DNA of 64,000 nt from Acidobacteriota bacterium. Lineage in GTDB: Bacteria > Acidobacteriota > Thermoanaerobaculia > Gp7-AA8 > JAHWKK01. Shown one piece after another: positions 17,917 through 26,397 of the stretch. Location of the stretch: positions 1 through 64,000 of the forward strand of contig JAHWKK010000011.1 of assembly GCA_019347945.1 (NCBI GenBank), read 5' to 3'. A model generated the notes under the pieces. It was not told the origin of the DNA. It did no database searches and saw only the letters and a list, made by a program, of their open reading frames with translations. A program made the position numbers and the translations under genes. The stretch's first letter is position 1. Every line of letters starts with the position of its first letter.

Positions 17917-18444
17917 ATGGGGGTCCGGGGGACCGCCGACGACACCAGATGGGAGCTTTCTCATCGCTACATCACCGATCAGATCCCACGAGCGACGCAT
18001 CGGACGATTGTGACGCATCAGCTCCATCCCGATCTGAAGATCGGCCTCGAGTGGAACGCGCAGGCCGATGAGATCGGCCTCGTGGCGAACTGGCGGGCGG
18101 TTTCCGAGACCGAGCTTCGGCCCGCCGTGGTCTTCGGTACGAGCTCAGACCGGATTGGAACGCCCGACGGCCAGTCGTACTTCGTGACCGTCAGCAAGAG
18201 CCTCCACCACCTCACGGATCTGGCGATCGCTCCCTATGCCGGAGCGAGCTACAGCGAGCACGAGGATGGTTTCATCTACCCCTTCGGAGTCAACGTCGCT
18301 CTCGGCCGGAACTGGTCGGCGATGCTGAGCAACGACGGCGTTCACACCCATCTCTCCTCGACATGGTCGTGGCGTCGCACCAGTCTCACACTCCTCGCGG
18401 TGAGACTCGAGGACCCCGGTCTGACGGTCGGCCTCCGGTTCTGA
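17917..18444 (+). CDS. Beta-barrel-like protein without its own signal peptide
   Basis: About 175 residues of alternating polar and hydrophobic beta strands ending in a C-terminal Phe (LTVGLRF), the usual end of outer-membrane barrels. It has no signal peptide, and the only start (ATG at 17917) has GAGGGA touching it with no proper spacing. It lies in the same reading frame as the small YHS protein, separated only by two TGA codons contained in a tandem 9-base duplication (TGACCCGGC twice). It could be the C-terminal part of a split gene, a read-through product or a remnant. Confidence 0.5.
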   Translation: MGVRGTADDTRWELSHRYITDQIPRATHRTIVTHQLHPDLKIGLEWNAQADEIGLVANWRAVSETELRPAVVFGTSSDRIGTPDGQSYFVTVSKSLHHLTDLAIAPYAGASYSEHEDGFIYPFGVNVALGRNWSAMLSNDGVHTHLSSTWSWRRTSLTLLAVRLEDPGLTVGLRF

Positions 18445-18529
18445 ATCGAGTATGCCTGCCAAATAACCCGTTACGAATCCCTTTCAGCCGCATCCTCCGC
18501 GGCAATCCGGTGCTAAGCTCGCCTTTCGT

Positions 18530-18547
18530 TCGCCCGGGACCGGGCGA
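18530..18547. promoter_or_regulatory. 8+8 inverted repeat upstream of cysK
   Basis: Perfect inverted repeat TCGCCCGG-GA-CCGGGCGA, ending 20 bases before the cysK ATG and just upstream of its AAGGAG ribosome binding site. The 2-base spacer is too short for a stable hairpin loop at full stem length, so an operator for a dimeric regulator is the better guess; a translation-affecting hairpin is possible. Confidence 0.45.
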
Positions 18548-18567
18548 TTCTGCAAAGGAGCTCTTCC

Positions 18568-19515
18568 ATGATCTACAGCAACATACTCGAGACGATCGGT
18601 TACACCCCGGTGGTTCGCATCAACAAGCTCGCGCCCTCCGGCGTCGAGATGTACGTCAAGATCGAAGCGTTCAATCCGCTCGGCTCGGTCAAGGACCGCC
18701 TCGCCATCGGCATCATCGAGGACGCCGAACGAAAGGGCGAGCTGAAGAAAGGACAGACCGTGATCGAGGCGACCTCAGGTAACACCGGGATCGCACTCGC
18801 GATGGTCTGCGCTGCGAAAGGCTACCCGTTCGTCGCGGTCATGGCCGACTCGTTCTCCGTCGAGCGCCGCAAACTGATGAAGTTCCTCGGAGCAAAGGTG
18901 ATTCTGACGCCGGCGGCCGAGCGCGGATCCGGCATGGTGAAGAAAGCCGAGGAGCTCGCGAAGAAGCACGGCTGGTTTCTCACCCGCCAGTTCGAGAACG
19001 AAGCGAATCCCGCCTACCACCGCAACACCACCGGCCCGGAGATCCTCCGCGACTTCGCCTCGAAACGTCTCGACTACTGGGTGACTGGCTGGGGAACCGG
19101 AGGAACCCTCACTGGTGCCGGGCAGATGCTCAAGGCTGCTCGTCCCGGCATACAGATCATCGTGACCGAGCCCGCGGTTGCGAGCATGCTCGACGGAAAA
19201 GAATGGGCATCGCACCCGATCCAGGGATGGACTCCGGATTTCGTCCCGGCAGTACTCGATCGTGACATTTACGACCGGAACGTCCCCGTCAGCAATGAAG
19301 AGGCGATCAACGCCTCGCGATCGCTCGCGAAGGAGGAGGGGATCTTCTGCGGGATCTCGAGCGGCGGAACGTTCGCGGCGGCATTGAAGATCGCGAAGGA
19401 AGCGGAAAAGGGATCTGTTATCCTGGCGATGCTTCCCGACACCGGCGAGCGCTACCTCTCGACGCCGCTTTTCGAGGGGATCACCGAGACATCGGACGAC
19501 GCGCAGTTGCCGTAG
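18568..19515 (+). CDS. cysK: Cysteine synthase A (O-acetylserine sulfhydrylase)
   Basis: A 315-residue PLP enzyme that makes cysteine from O-acetylserine and sulfide in the cytoplasm. The PLP lysine lies in NPLGSVKDR (about residue 44), the substrate loop in TSGNTG (about 70) and the phosphate cradle in GWGTGGTLTG (about 176); SSGGTFAAA and LPDTGERYLST are also typical. Length matches CysK rather than CysM. It stands alone after the YHS cluster; the 8+8 inverted repeat just upstream may be its operator. Confidence 0.96.
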   Translation: MIYSNILETIGYTPVVRINKLAPSGVEMYVKIEAFNPLGSVKDRLAIGIIEDAERKGELKKGQTVIEATSGNTGIALAMVCAAKGYPFVAVMADSFSVERRKLMKFLGAKVILTPAAERGSGMVKKAEELAKKHGWFLTRQFENEANPAYHRNTTGPEILRDFASKRLDYWVTGWGTGGTLTGAGQMLKAARPGIQIIVTEPAVASMLDGKEWASHPIQGWTPDFVPAVLDRDIYDRNVPVSNEEAINASRSLAKEEGIFCGISSGGTFAAALKIAKEAEKGSVILAMLPDTGERYLSTPLFEGITETSDDAQLP

Positions 19516-19577
19516 CAAAGCCCTTCGTCCCCGTCGAACTGCGTTCTACGCGTCCGAAGAGGATCATTGGATCGGTA

Positions 19578-21155
19578 TCAATCGACCGGCGACCAGGATC
19601 TGGGTCGCTGATGCGGGACTGCGAGACGCACCTCGTGAGTGATGTTGTCGGTAATGCTGACGAAGGCCCAGTGCCGAAGATCCTCCGAGTCCGGAACGAT
19701 CTCGACTCGAACCGAACGGACGTCGTCGATGCCCTGGTAGATCTGGTCGAGGCTGAGCTGCGCGTAACTCGCTCGGATCGGAAGTCCATTGAACCTGAAG
19801 GCCGTATCCGGTTGCCGAAGCACAACTCGGATCTCTACCGCCAACTCCTCCTCGAACGCCCCATCGTAAACGCGGACCGTAACGGTTGAGGGTCGCGCGT
19901 CCGGCTGGTAGATCCTGAGCATTCGCCTGTATCGATCGAATCCCGCCACGCCGAGAATCTGAATCGGTCCTCGTAGAAAGTCCTCTTCGAAGACTATAGG
20001 AAGATCGACTCCCCAGCTATCGTTCACGCGCGACGTTTCGCGAACGCGATGGATGAACGAGAGGTCGTCCCCCCGCCGGCGATCGTACCTCAGAAGGTAT
20101 CCCGGAAAATCGGGCGAGGATGGAATCTGGAGCTCGGCTACGAGTCGAGGTTCCAACATCTTCGTTGCAATGACGGGGCAGGGGACCGGGCAACTGTTGG
20201 AGAGCGGAAAGAGAAACGCGCTCGTGTCCCCATCGAGAAAGGCCGAGGTTTCGGTGACCCACCTCGTACCCCCAACGCCGCCCGTTTTTGGCACCACGAG
20301 GGGCAACATAACCGTTCCAACGTCGGCAAGCCCCACATGGAACCCGCGCTCGCTCGAGTTGTTCGCTCCATTCGGATCCGTTCCGTCTGCAAAAGTCACG
20401 TACGACCTGATCACATTCGAGGAGGGAACACCGAGCGTAGCGAAGTCGACGAAGATCTCGCGTCGTTCACCCGCGAGGAGACCAAAGTTTCCGCAAACGA
20501 AGTGTCGCTCGTCGAAATGGCAATCCGCTCCCGACAGAGCGGTCGCGGACCCAAGAAACGGAAGATCGATTGCGACAGCGAGATCGTGCGCAGCATCCGG
20601 ACCGAGGTTTGTGACTGTCGTCGACAAACGCACGGTCGAGTCCAGAGCGACTGGATCCGGGCTGAAAGCCTGGCTGACAACGACATCCGAGAGCGACGGG
20701 GCAGCTGAAATGGGGCCCTGCAGATCGAAGCTCAGCTCATCCGTGGCCTGTTCCAAAGCGCTCGATCCATACGTATACGTGAAGATGGCCCCCTCGGCGC
20801 GGTACATCGCTGCGCTGTTGCTCATTCTCAACTCGAAGGCGTGTTGAACGTTCGTATTTTCTTCGAGAGATGGAACCCCGCAACGAACATTCGAAGCCAG
20901 CTCGGCTCCGGAACAGTGGAATTCAGCAATCGCTCCCAAAAACGTGGCGCCATCGAGCTCGACGTTGTAGCTCAGGTTGCGGATGTCCCCCGGCCCCGCG
21001 TTACGGACTGTGACTTCCAACCGGACCTGCTCTCCATGATGGGGCGCGGGGTTGGTCATCGTCGCTGACAAGACGAGTCTGGGACGCTCGACCTGCGCGA
21101 AGAGCGGAAGAGTCAGAAAAGTTGCGAACGTGGCGATCAGGGGGAGCTTGCGCAT
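19578..21155 (-). CDS. Exported protein with DUF11/CARDB-like repeats
   Basis: About 525 residues. After a signal peptide (MRKLPLIATFATFLTLPLFAQ) come two Ig-like beta domains of the DUF11/CARDB type: TNPAPHHGEQVRLEVTVRNA (about residues 33-52) and VVVSQAFSPDPVALDSTVRL with TVTNLGPDAAHDL (about 160-195). The second half (from about 300) is beta-rich with no motif I recognise. Each DUF11-like domain has a Cys pair. Such proteins are usually surface or secreted adhesin-like products. The ATG at 21155 has GGAGG at good spacing. Base composition looks less GC-rich than neighbours, which could reflect transfer. Confidence 0.72.
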   Translation of the reverse strand: MRKLPLIATFATFLTLPLFAQVERPRLVLSATMTNPAPHHGEQVRLEVTVRNAGPGDIRNLSYNVELDGATFLGAIAEFHCSGAELASNVRCGVPSLEENTNVQHAFELRMSNSAAMYRAEGAIFTYTYGSSALEQATDELSFDLQGPISAAPSLSDVVVSQAFSPDPVALDSTVRLSTTVTNLGPDAAHDLAVAIDLPFLGSATALSGADCHFDERHFVCGNFGLLAGERREIFVDFATLGVPSSNVIRSYVTFADGTDPNGANNSSERGFHVGLADVGTVMLPLVVPKTGGVGGTRWVTETSAFLDGDTSAFLFPLSNSCPVPCPVIATKMLEPRLVAELQIPSSPDFPGYLLRYDRRRGDDLSFIHRVRETSRVNDSWGVDLPIVFEEDFLRGPIQILGVAGFDRYRRMLRIYQPDARPSTVTVRVYDGAFEEELAVEIRVVLRQPDTAFRFNGLPIRASYAQLSLDQIYQGIDDVRSVRVEIVPDSEDLRHWAFVSITDNITHEVRLAVPHQRPRSWSPVD

Positions 21156-21411
21156 CCAGGGTCCTCCGGGACTTTTCAATATTTACCTCTCTTACAAGCG
21201 ACTCTCGAGTTATGTTCCCCGACCTCCTGAGTCCGAGAGGGACTCTCTTGCTCGTTTTGACTGGCTCGGGTCCTTGCGCTTCTCGGTTCCCGGAATTTGA
21301 GAACCAGGGCTGAGATATGCCGGCCGGCCTTCGCCAGCCTTCCGATCCCGATCAAAAGACACGACAGCCGACCTTGACCCTTCCATCATTGGCTCGTAAT
21401 CTCCATCGATC

Positions 21412-22287
21412 ATGTGCTCGCCAATTCGACCCCTCCTCTTTCTGCTGATAACGCTCCTCCTCGTTGCCTGCACGCACGTCCGCCAGCCGGGCGAGGTCAA
21501 CCAGGGAGTCGCAGTCTCGGAGGACGGGACGAGAATCGCGTACGACGTGCGCGGCAGCGGCGAGCCGGCGCTCGTCTTCGTCCACTGCTGGGCCTGCGAT
21601 CGTGAGTTCTGGCGTGAGCAGGCGAATGAATTCGCGGACGATTACACGGTGGTGACGCTCGACCTCGCGGGCCACGGCGACTCGGGGAGGGGGCGGAGCA
21701 ACTGGACGGTCACCGGCCTCGCGGCCGACGTCGAAGCGGTCGTCGACGATCTCGATCTCGATCGCGTGATCCTGATCGGCCATTCGATGGGGGGTCCGGT
21801 CTCACTCGCGGCCGCCGCCCGGATGCCCGGCCGCGTCGAGGGAATCGTCGCCGTCGATACGCTCCACAATGTCGAAATGGAGATGCCGGAGGAACAGCAG
21901 GAGCGGATCGTCGGCGCCTTCGCGAACGACTTCGACGCGACAGTCGAGCAGTTCGTCCCGATGCTGACCCGGAACGCGGATCAGGCGCTCGTCGCATGGA
22001 TGACCGAGCGCGCGAAGGCCGCCGACCGGACCGCCGTCGTCGAGCTGATGAAGGATTTCATGACCGTCGACGAGGCCGCGCTGCTGCGCGCCGCGGGAGC
22101 TCCGATCCGCGCGATCAACGCGGCGCCTCACCCGCCGATACTGGCACCCACCGCGATCGAGATCAACCGGAAGTACGCCGACTTCGATGCCGTCCTCATC
22201 GATGAAGTCGGTCACTACATTCAGCTCGAGCGCCCCGAGGAGTTCAACACGAAGCTCCGCGAGGTTCTCGAATCGCTGAGCCGCTGA
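21412..22287 (+). CDS. Alpha/beta-hydrolase lipoprotein
   Basis: A 291-residue lipoprotein: signal peptide with lipobox LLVAC at residues 17-20. The hydrolase fold shows the oxyanion segment VFVHCWACD, DLAGHGDSG, the nucleophile elbow GHSMGGP (Ser near residue 125) and the catalytic His in EVGHYIQLERPEEF (about 266). The acid residue is probably Asp near residue 255. It should be an outer- or inner-membrane-anchored esterase or lipase-like enzyme facing the periplasm; the substrate is unknown. Single-gene unit. Confidence 0.9.
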   Translation: MCSPIRPLLFLLITLLLVACTHVRQPGEVNQGVAVSEDGTRIAYDVRGSGEPALVFVHCWACDREFWREQANEFADDYTVVTLDLAGHGDSGRGRSNWTVTGLAADVEAVVDDLDLDRVILIGHSMGGPVSLAAAARMPGRVEGIVAVDTLHNVEMEMPEEQQERIVGAFANDFDATVEQFVPMLTRNADQALVAWMTERAKAADRTAVVELMKDFMTVDEAALLRAAGAPIRAINAAPHPPILAPTAIEINRKYADFDAVLIDEVGHYIQLERPEEFNTKLREVLESLSR

Positions 22288-22376
22288 GGTTCGGCCTGCG
22301 ACTTCGAGACTTGACGCGGAACGCTGGGCGAAGCCCGAAGCGAACCCCACGGAGAGCAATACTCGCGCAATCGCCC

Positions 22377-22853
22377 TCACGAACGCGTGGCGGCCGGAGC
22401 GCCTCGCACCCAGCCGATGTAATCGGTGGGCGCGGGCTCGGCGCCTGCGTCGCGGAGCAGGATGCTCACCTGACCCCGATGATTCATTCCGTGCAGCGCG
22501 ACGTGGACGAGAATGTCGTCGAGCCGCGTGTCGAACGCCCGCCCGGCGCTGTTCGTGTAGTGAATCAGCCGATCCAGGTCCTCGGCACGAACGCCGTCGA
22601 GGAACGACTGGTAGCGCAGCCGCGCCCGCTCGGAAAGAGCCCCACAGCTCTCCAGTGATGCCTCCGGCCACACGGCGACGCTCTGCTCCGCCCCCTCGAT
22701 CCGGTCCAGCCAGACGAGCTCGGCACCAACGACGTGCGCGTAAATCTCGAGCACTCTCGCCGGAGCTGCGACGGCCCGCCGCAGCGCGCCGAGCACCTCC
22801 GCGTCGGCCCACCACATGTGCTCGAAGAGGCGACGAAGATCGACGTGAATCAT
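22377..22853 (-). CDS. DinB-family putative metal-dependent protein
   Basis: A 158-residue four-helix-bundle protein of the DinB/YfiT superfamily, which includes thiol transferases and many uncharacterised stress proteins. The three metal histidines are visible: one in YAHVVGAELVWLDR (about residue 42) and two in HVALHGMNHRGQV (about 125-134). The ATG at 22853 fits the family N-terminus; a GTG 9 bases upstream is an alternative. No informative neighbour. Confidence 0.85.
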   Translation of the reverse strand: MIHVDLRRLFEHMWWADAEVLGALRRAVAAPARVLEIYAHVVGAELVWLDRIEGAEQSVAVWPEASLESCGALSERARLRYQSFLDGVRAEDLDRLIHYTNSAGRAFDTRLDDILVHVALHGMNHRGQVSILLRDAGAEPAPTDYIGWVRGAPAATRS

Positions 22854-22980
22854 CCGGTCCACGAGACCGATGCTACACCCGGCCCTAGCCGGGCGACACC
22901 GAGGACCAGGGATGAAAATGATCGAGGAAGGAGCGGCTGCACGCCGCCCTCACCCTCCCGCTCGTTTCGTCAGGGTCGCC

Positions 22981-23238
<258 letters not shown>

Positions 23239-23651
23239 GAGTCACCTCCTTCAGTCTGACGCGGTCGAATGGTTCCTCTCGGCATTGGAGAGGGGCAAAA
23301 TCAGCCATCAGAACCTTCAAACGCCGCACCAAAATCTCAATCCTGAAAACCGCACAGTTCCACCAAAGGGACGACGATCCGGGAAGGTAGCGCCGGTTTG
23401 TAACCGGCCGTTCCGCCGCAGGCTCGTGAGTGAAAGTGACGAGTGAGCGGCAACGGAGACTCACGAACCCCCGGCCCAGATTCTTCGCCCGCGCTGCGCC
23501 GGGCTCAAAATGACGAGTGCCTTACTCATCGCTCGTGGCTCGTCACTCGTCACTCTTCTCTTACTCATCGCTCATCGCTCGTCACTCGTCACTCTTCTCT
23601 TACTCATCGCTCGTCGCTCGTCACTCGTCACTCTCTTTCACTCTTCACTCT
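23239..23651. repeat. Intergenic region with long TCACTCTTC/TCACTCGTC array
   Basis: Bases 23519-23660 are a dense array of 9-base words TCACTCTTC, TCACTCGTC and CTCATCGCTCG in a higher-order pattern repeated about three times. Before it, about 23465-23518, lies the CCCAGATTCTTCGCCCG...GGCTCAAAATGACGAG repeat also seen near 8030 and 53160. Bases 23290-23400 are plain sequence with nothing recognisable. The array runs into the end of the next minus-strand gene and supplies its stop. Confidence 0.75.
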
Positions 23652-25787
23652 TCACTCTTCGCCCCGCAGCTCCTGAACGATCCGCCTCGCGTTCTCCGCG
23701 TTCGGATACTCCGGATCCATCTCCAGGGCACGCGAGTAGTAGTCGAGCGCCTGCTGCGGTCTCCCGAGCTCGCGATGGAACTCGCCGACGCTGTCGTAGA
23801 GGTTTGCGACGTTCGGGTGAGCCCGGATGGCGGCCATCAGAAGCCGCAGACCCGCCTCCGGCTGTCCGGCCGAGGCGAGCTCGTAGGCGAGCCGGTTGAG
23901 GTTGTCGGGGCCCGCGGCTCCGTCCGGGTCGAGCTCGAGGGACTTCTGCAGCAGCGGTTTCGCGCTCTCCTCGTCTCCCGTCGCGATGTAGAGAACCGCC
24001 AGATTCGCATGCGTGTCGTCGGATTCGGGATACAGCTCGACCGCGGTGCGCGCGAGATCGAATGCCGTCGCGACGTCCCCCTGGACGAAAGCCGTTCGCA
24101 TCGAACGCTCGAGCTTTCCCGAGTAGTCCGGGTACACCGACGCGCCTTCGAAAGCGCTTCCGAGTCGGGCGCGCAGCATCGCCGTATCGGTCGCAGCGTC
24201 GATGTCGATTCCGCTCGTTTCCGCGGTCCAGGTTCTCGTCCAGTCGGTGGTCCACCGCTCGATCATCCGCTCGAACGCGGGGTCGAACGTCAGCCCAGCG
24301 CTCTCTCCCGGATTTGCGCGATACCAGGCGATGTAATCGACGAACATCGGGATGACGCCGCCCGAGTAGTAGATTTCGAGATCGCGCTCGTTCGCCTCGA
24401 GCGTGTGCGCGATGTGGGAGACCATCGCGACGAATGCCTCGTTCGCCGCCGGATGGACGCCGCGCTGCAGCCTCTGGGATGCCTCCTCCTCCGGAAGATT
24501 CACGATCGCGTTGAAGTACTCGAACGCATCGCGCAGCGCCGCCCGGTCGCTGGTGAGCGGCTCGCCGAACTGATCGTAGTGACGCATTCCGAAGTCGAAT
24601 GCGGCGTCGATTCCGCGAAGGAGTGCCCGCTCCTTTTCCGTCCTCGCCCAGTATCGGATCTGCCACGGCTCGTCCATGACGATCTCGAACAGCCGGAACG
24701 CGTATTCGGCTGAGTCGGAGCTCTCGAAGTTGATGGCCACCGCTGCGGCGAATCGCTCGTTCGGAAGCACCAGCAGGTAGGTCCTCGTTTCCGCCTGCGC
24801 GCCGCCGTGACCGACGGCGAAGCGCCCGTTGCCGGTGTTGGTCCCCCAACCGAATCCGTAGCCGATGTTGCGCCCCTCGCGGGTCGACTGCGCGGTCCAC
24901 ATCCGGCTGCGCGTTTCGTCGCTCAGAACTTTGCCTTCCCACAGCCCCTTCGCGAACCGCAGCATGTCGGGCACCGTCGAGCGCGTTCCACCGCCTGCGA
25001 ACCGGCTGCTGATGTCGACGTACTCGCTTCGCCTCAGCTCCCCGTCGACCATCTCGTACCCTTCGACCCGATGCGGGATGATCGCCCGCGGGTCGTCCAT
25101 CCGCGTGTCTTCCATCCCCAGCGGCTTCCAGACGTTCTCGGTCAAGAACTCGCCGTAGGACTGGCCGCTCGCTTCCTCGATCACCGCACCGAGCAGGTTG
25201 AATCCGTAGCTCGTGTAGCTGTAGCGCGTTCCGGGTTCCGCCACGAGATCGAAATTCTGGAACACCGCGAGCGACTCCCGCGTGCTCATCGGCTCCCTGA
25301 AGTGCCCTTCGAGGTCGTAGTTGCGATAGTGGCTGATCCCGCCGAGATGCCCGAGAAGCTGACGGATCGTGACCGGATGCGCCTTCCGCGGAAAGTACTC
25401 CACGTACTCCTGGACCTCGGCGTCGAGGTCGATCTTCCCCTGCTCGACGAGCGTCAGTATCCCCACCGCGGTCATCGGCTTCGTCACCGAGGCCATCCGA
25501 TACGCCGATTCCGCTTTCGCCGGAACCTTGTTCTCGAGATCCGCGTAGCCGAATCCCTTTGCCCAGACGAAATCATCCTTCACGAAGCCGATCGTCAGCC
25601 CGACCGCCCCTTCGGTTTTCATCAGCCGCGCAACCATCTGCTCGATCTCGCGGATCTCGTCCGCGGCGGCGACGGCGGGCGTCGCGATCCGAACCGGCGG
25701 CGGCGTTTCGACCGGAGGTGCCGTCGCGCATCCGGCCAGAAGCGTGAGCATCGTGAAGGTGAGTCGGTATCGGGCAATCGTCATCAT
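23652..25787 (-). CDS. Serine hydrolase (class C beta-lactamase fold) lipoprotein with C-terminal TPR domain
   Basis: A 711-residue lipoprotein (lipobox LLAGC, residues 16-20). Residues about 45-370 form a beta-lactamase/esterase-type serine hydrolase with the SxxK motif in MASVTKPM (about residue 97). The second motif is read as YSYTSYGFN, not the classical YxN. Residues about 560-711 are tetratricopeptide repeats (for example DYYSRALEMDPEYPNAENAR). Such fusions are common hydrolases acting on peptidoglycan-like peptides or esters; beta-lactam resistance is not implied. The last three residues (GEE) and the stop are encoded by the first GAAGAGTGA unit of the downstream array. Confidence 0.88.
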   Translation of the reverse strand: MMTIARYRLTFTMLTLLAGCATAPPVETPPPVRIATPAVAAADEIREIEQMVARLMKTEGAVGLTIGFVKDDFVWAKGFGYADLENKVPAKAESAYRMASVTKPMTAVGILTLVEQGKIDLDAEVQEYVEYFPRKAHPVTIRQLLGHLGGISHYRNYDLEGHFREPMSTRESLAVFQNFDLVAEPGTRYSYTSYGFNLLGAVIEEASGQSYGEFLTENVWKPLGMEDTRMDDPRAIIPHRVEGYEMVDGELRRSEYVDISSRFAGGGTRSTVPDMLRFAKGLWEGKVLSDETRSRMWTAQSTREGRNIGYGFGWGTNTGNGRFAVGHGGAQAETRTYLLVLPNERFAAAVAINFESSDSAEYAFRLFEIVMDEPWQIRYWARTEKERALLRGIDAAFDFGMRHYDQFGEPLTSDRAALRDAFEYFNAIVNLPEEEASQRLQRGVHPAANEAFVAMVSHIAHTLEANERDLEIYYSGGVIPMFVDYIAWYRANPGESAGLTFDPAFERMIERWTTDWTRTWTAETSGIDIDAATDTAMLRARLGSAFEGASVYPDYSGKLERSMRTAFVQGDVATAFDLARTAVELYPESDDTHANLAVLYIATGDEESAKPLLQKSLELDPDGAAGPDNLNRLAYELASAGQPEAGLRLLMAAIRAHPNVANLYDSVGEFHRELGRPQQALDYYSRALEMDPEYPNAENARRIVQELRGEE

Positions 25788-26397
25788 TCGTTCTTCCGGA
25801 ATTCGGCTGTCGTCTGGATCAGCGCTCCCAGTCTATGAGTAACGGGAGAACTGCCGGGAGGTTTCAGATTCAAACGAGTGGCGCGGGGCGCGGGACGCGC
25901 GGCTCGGGGCTCGGGACGCTGGGCGAACGGCGTGCAAAAGGATGATTGAAGAATGGAGCATTCGTCATCCTGAGCCGCCGAAGGACGGCGAAGGATCTGG
26001 GGGCAGGTCGTGAATCGACGTAATGTCTCTTCGCATCATTCATTCACGAGCCCCCGCCCAGATCCTTCGCCGTCCTTCGGCGGCTCCTAATGAAACAACC
26101 ATGAAATTGTCGGAGTTCGACCCTTTGCAGCGCTTCGCTTGGTCTGATGTCCCAACCTGCGAGGTCCTTCGCCTGCCCGCCCGACCGCCCGCTCAGGATG
26201 ACGTCGGCTTGAGTATGCGAGTGCGGTTGTTTCTGCACTCACAGGTGTCATTTCCGCTTCACCGTCGCAAACGCGCCGGTGAATTGCTCAGGATGACGAC
26301 TGCTTCACTCGTCAATTCACTCGTCACTCGCCTCTCTTCACTCTTCTCTCTTCTCCGTTCACTCTTCTCTCTTCACTCTTCACTCTTCTCCCTTACC
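25788..26397. repeat. Intergenic region with dispersed element copy D and TCACTCTTC array
   Basis: Bases about 25960-26003 carry GTCATCCTGAGC(CGCCGAAGGACGGCGAAGG). Bases about 26058-26305 are a near-complete plus-orientation copy of the dispersed element; by eye it differs from copy B (1670-1915) at roughly two dozen positions over about 240 bases. Bases about 26310-26395 are TCACTCTTC/TCTCTTC words ending at the penicillin-acylase-family stop codon. No gene is visible. Confidence 0.75.

Noticed and set aside
23519-23660. CRISPR-like array
   Set aside because: The units are only 9 bases, directly adjacent and without unique spacers of constant length, and no cas gene is present.
23652-25787. 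Beta-lactamase resistance gene
   Set aside because: Only the serine-hydrolase fold and SxxK are clear; the YxN motif is altered, and the TPR fusion is typical of general serine hydrolases.
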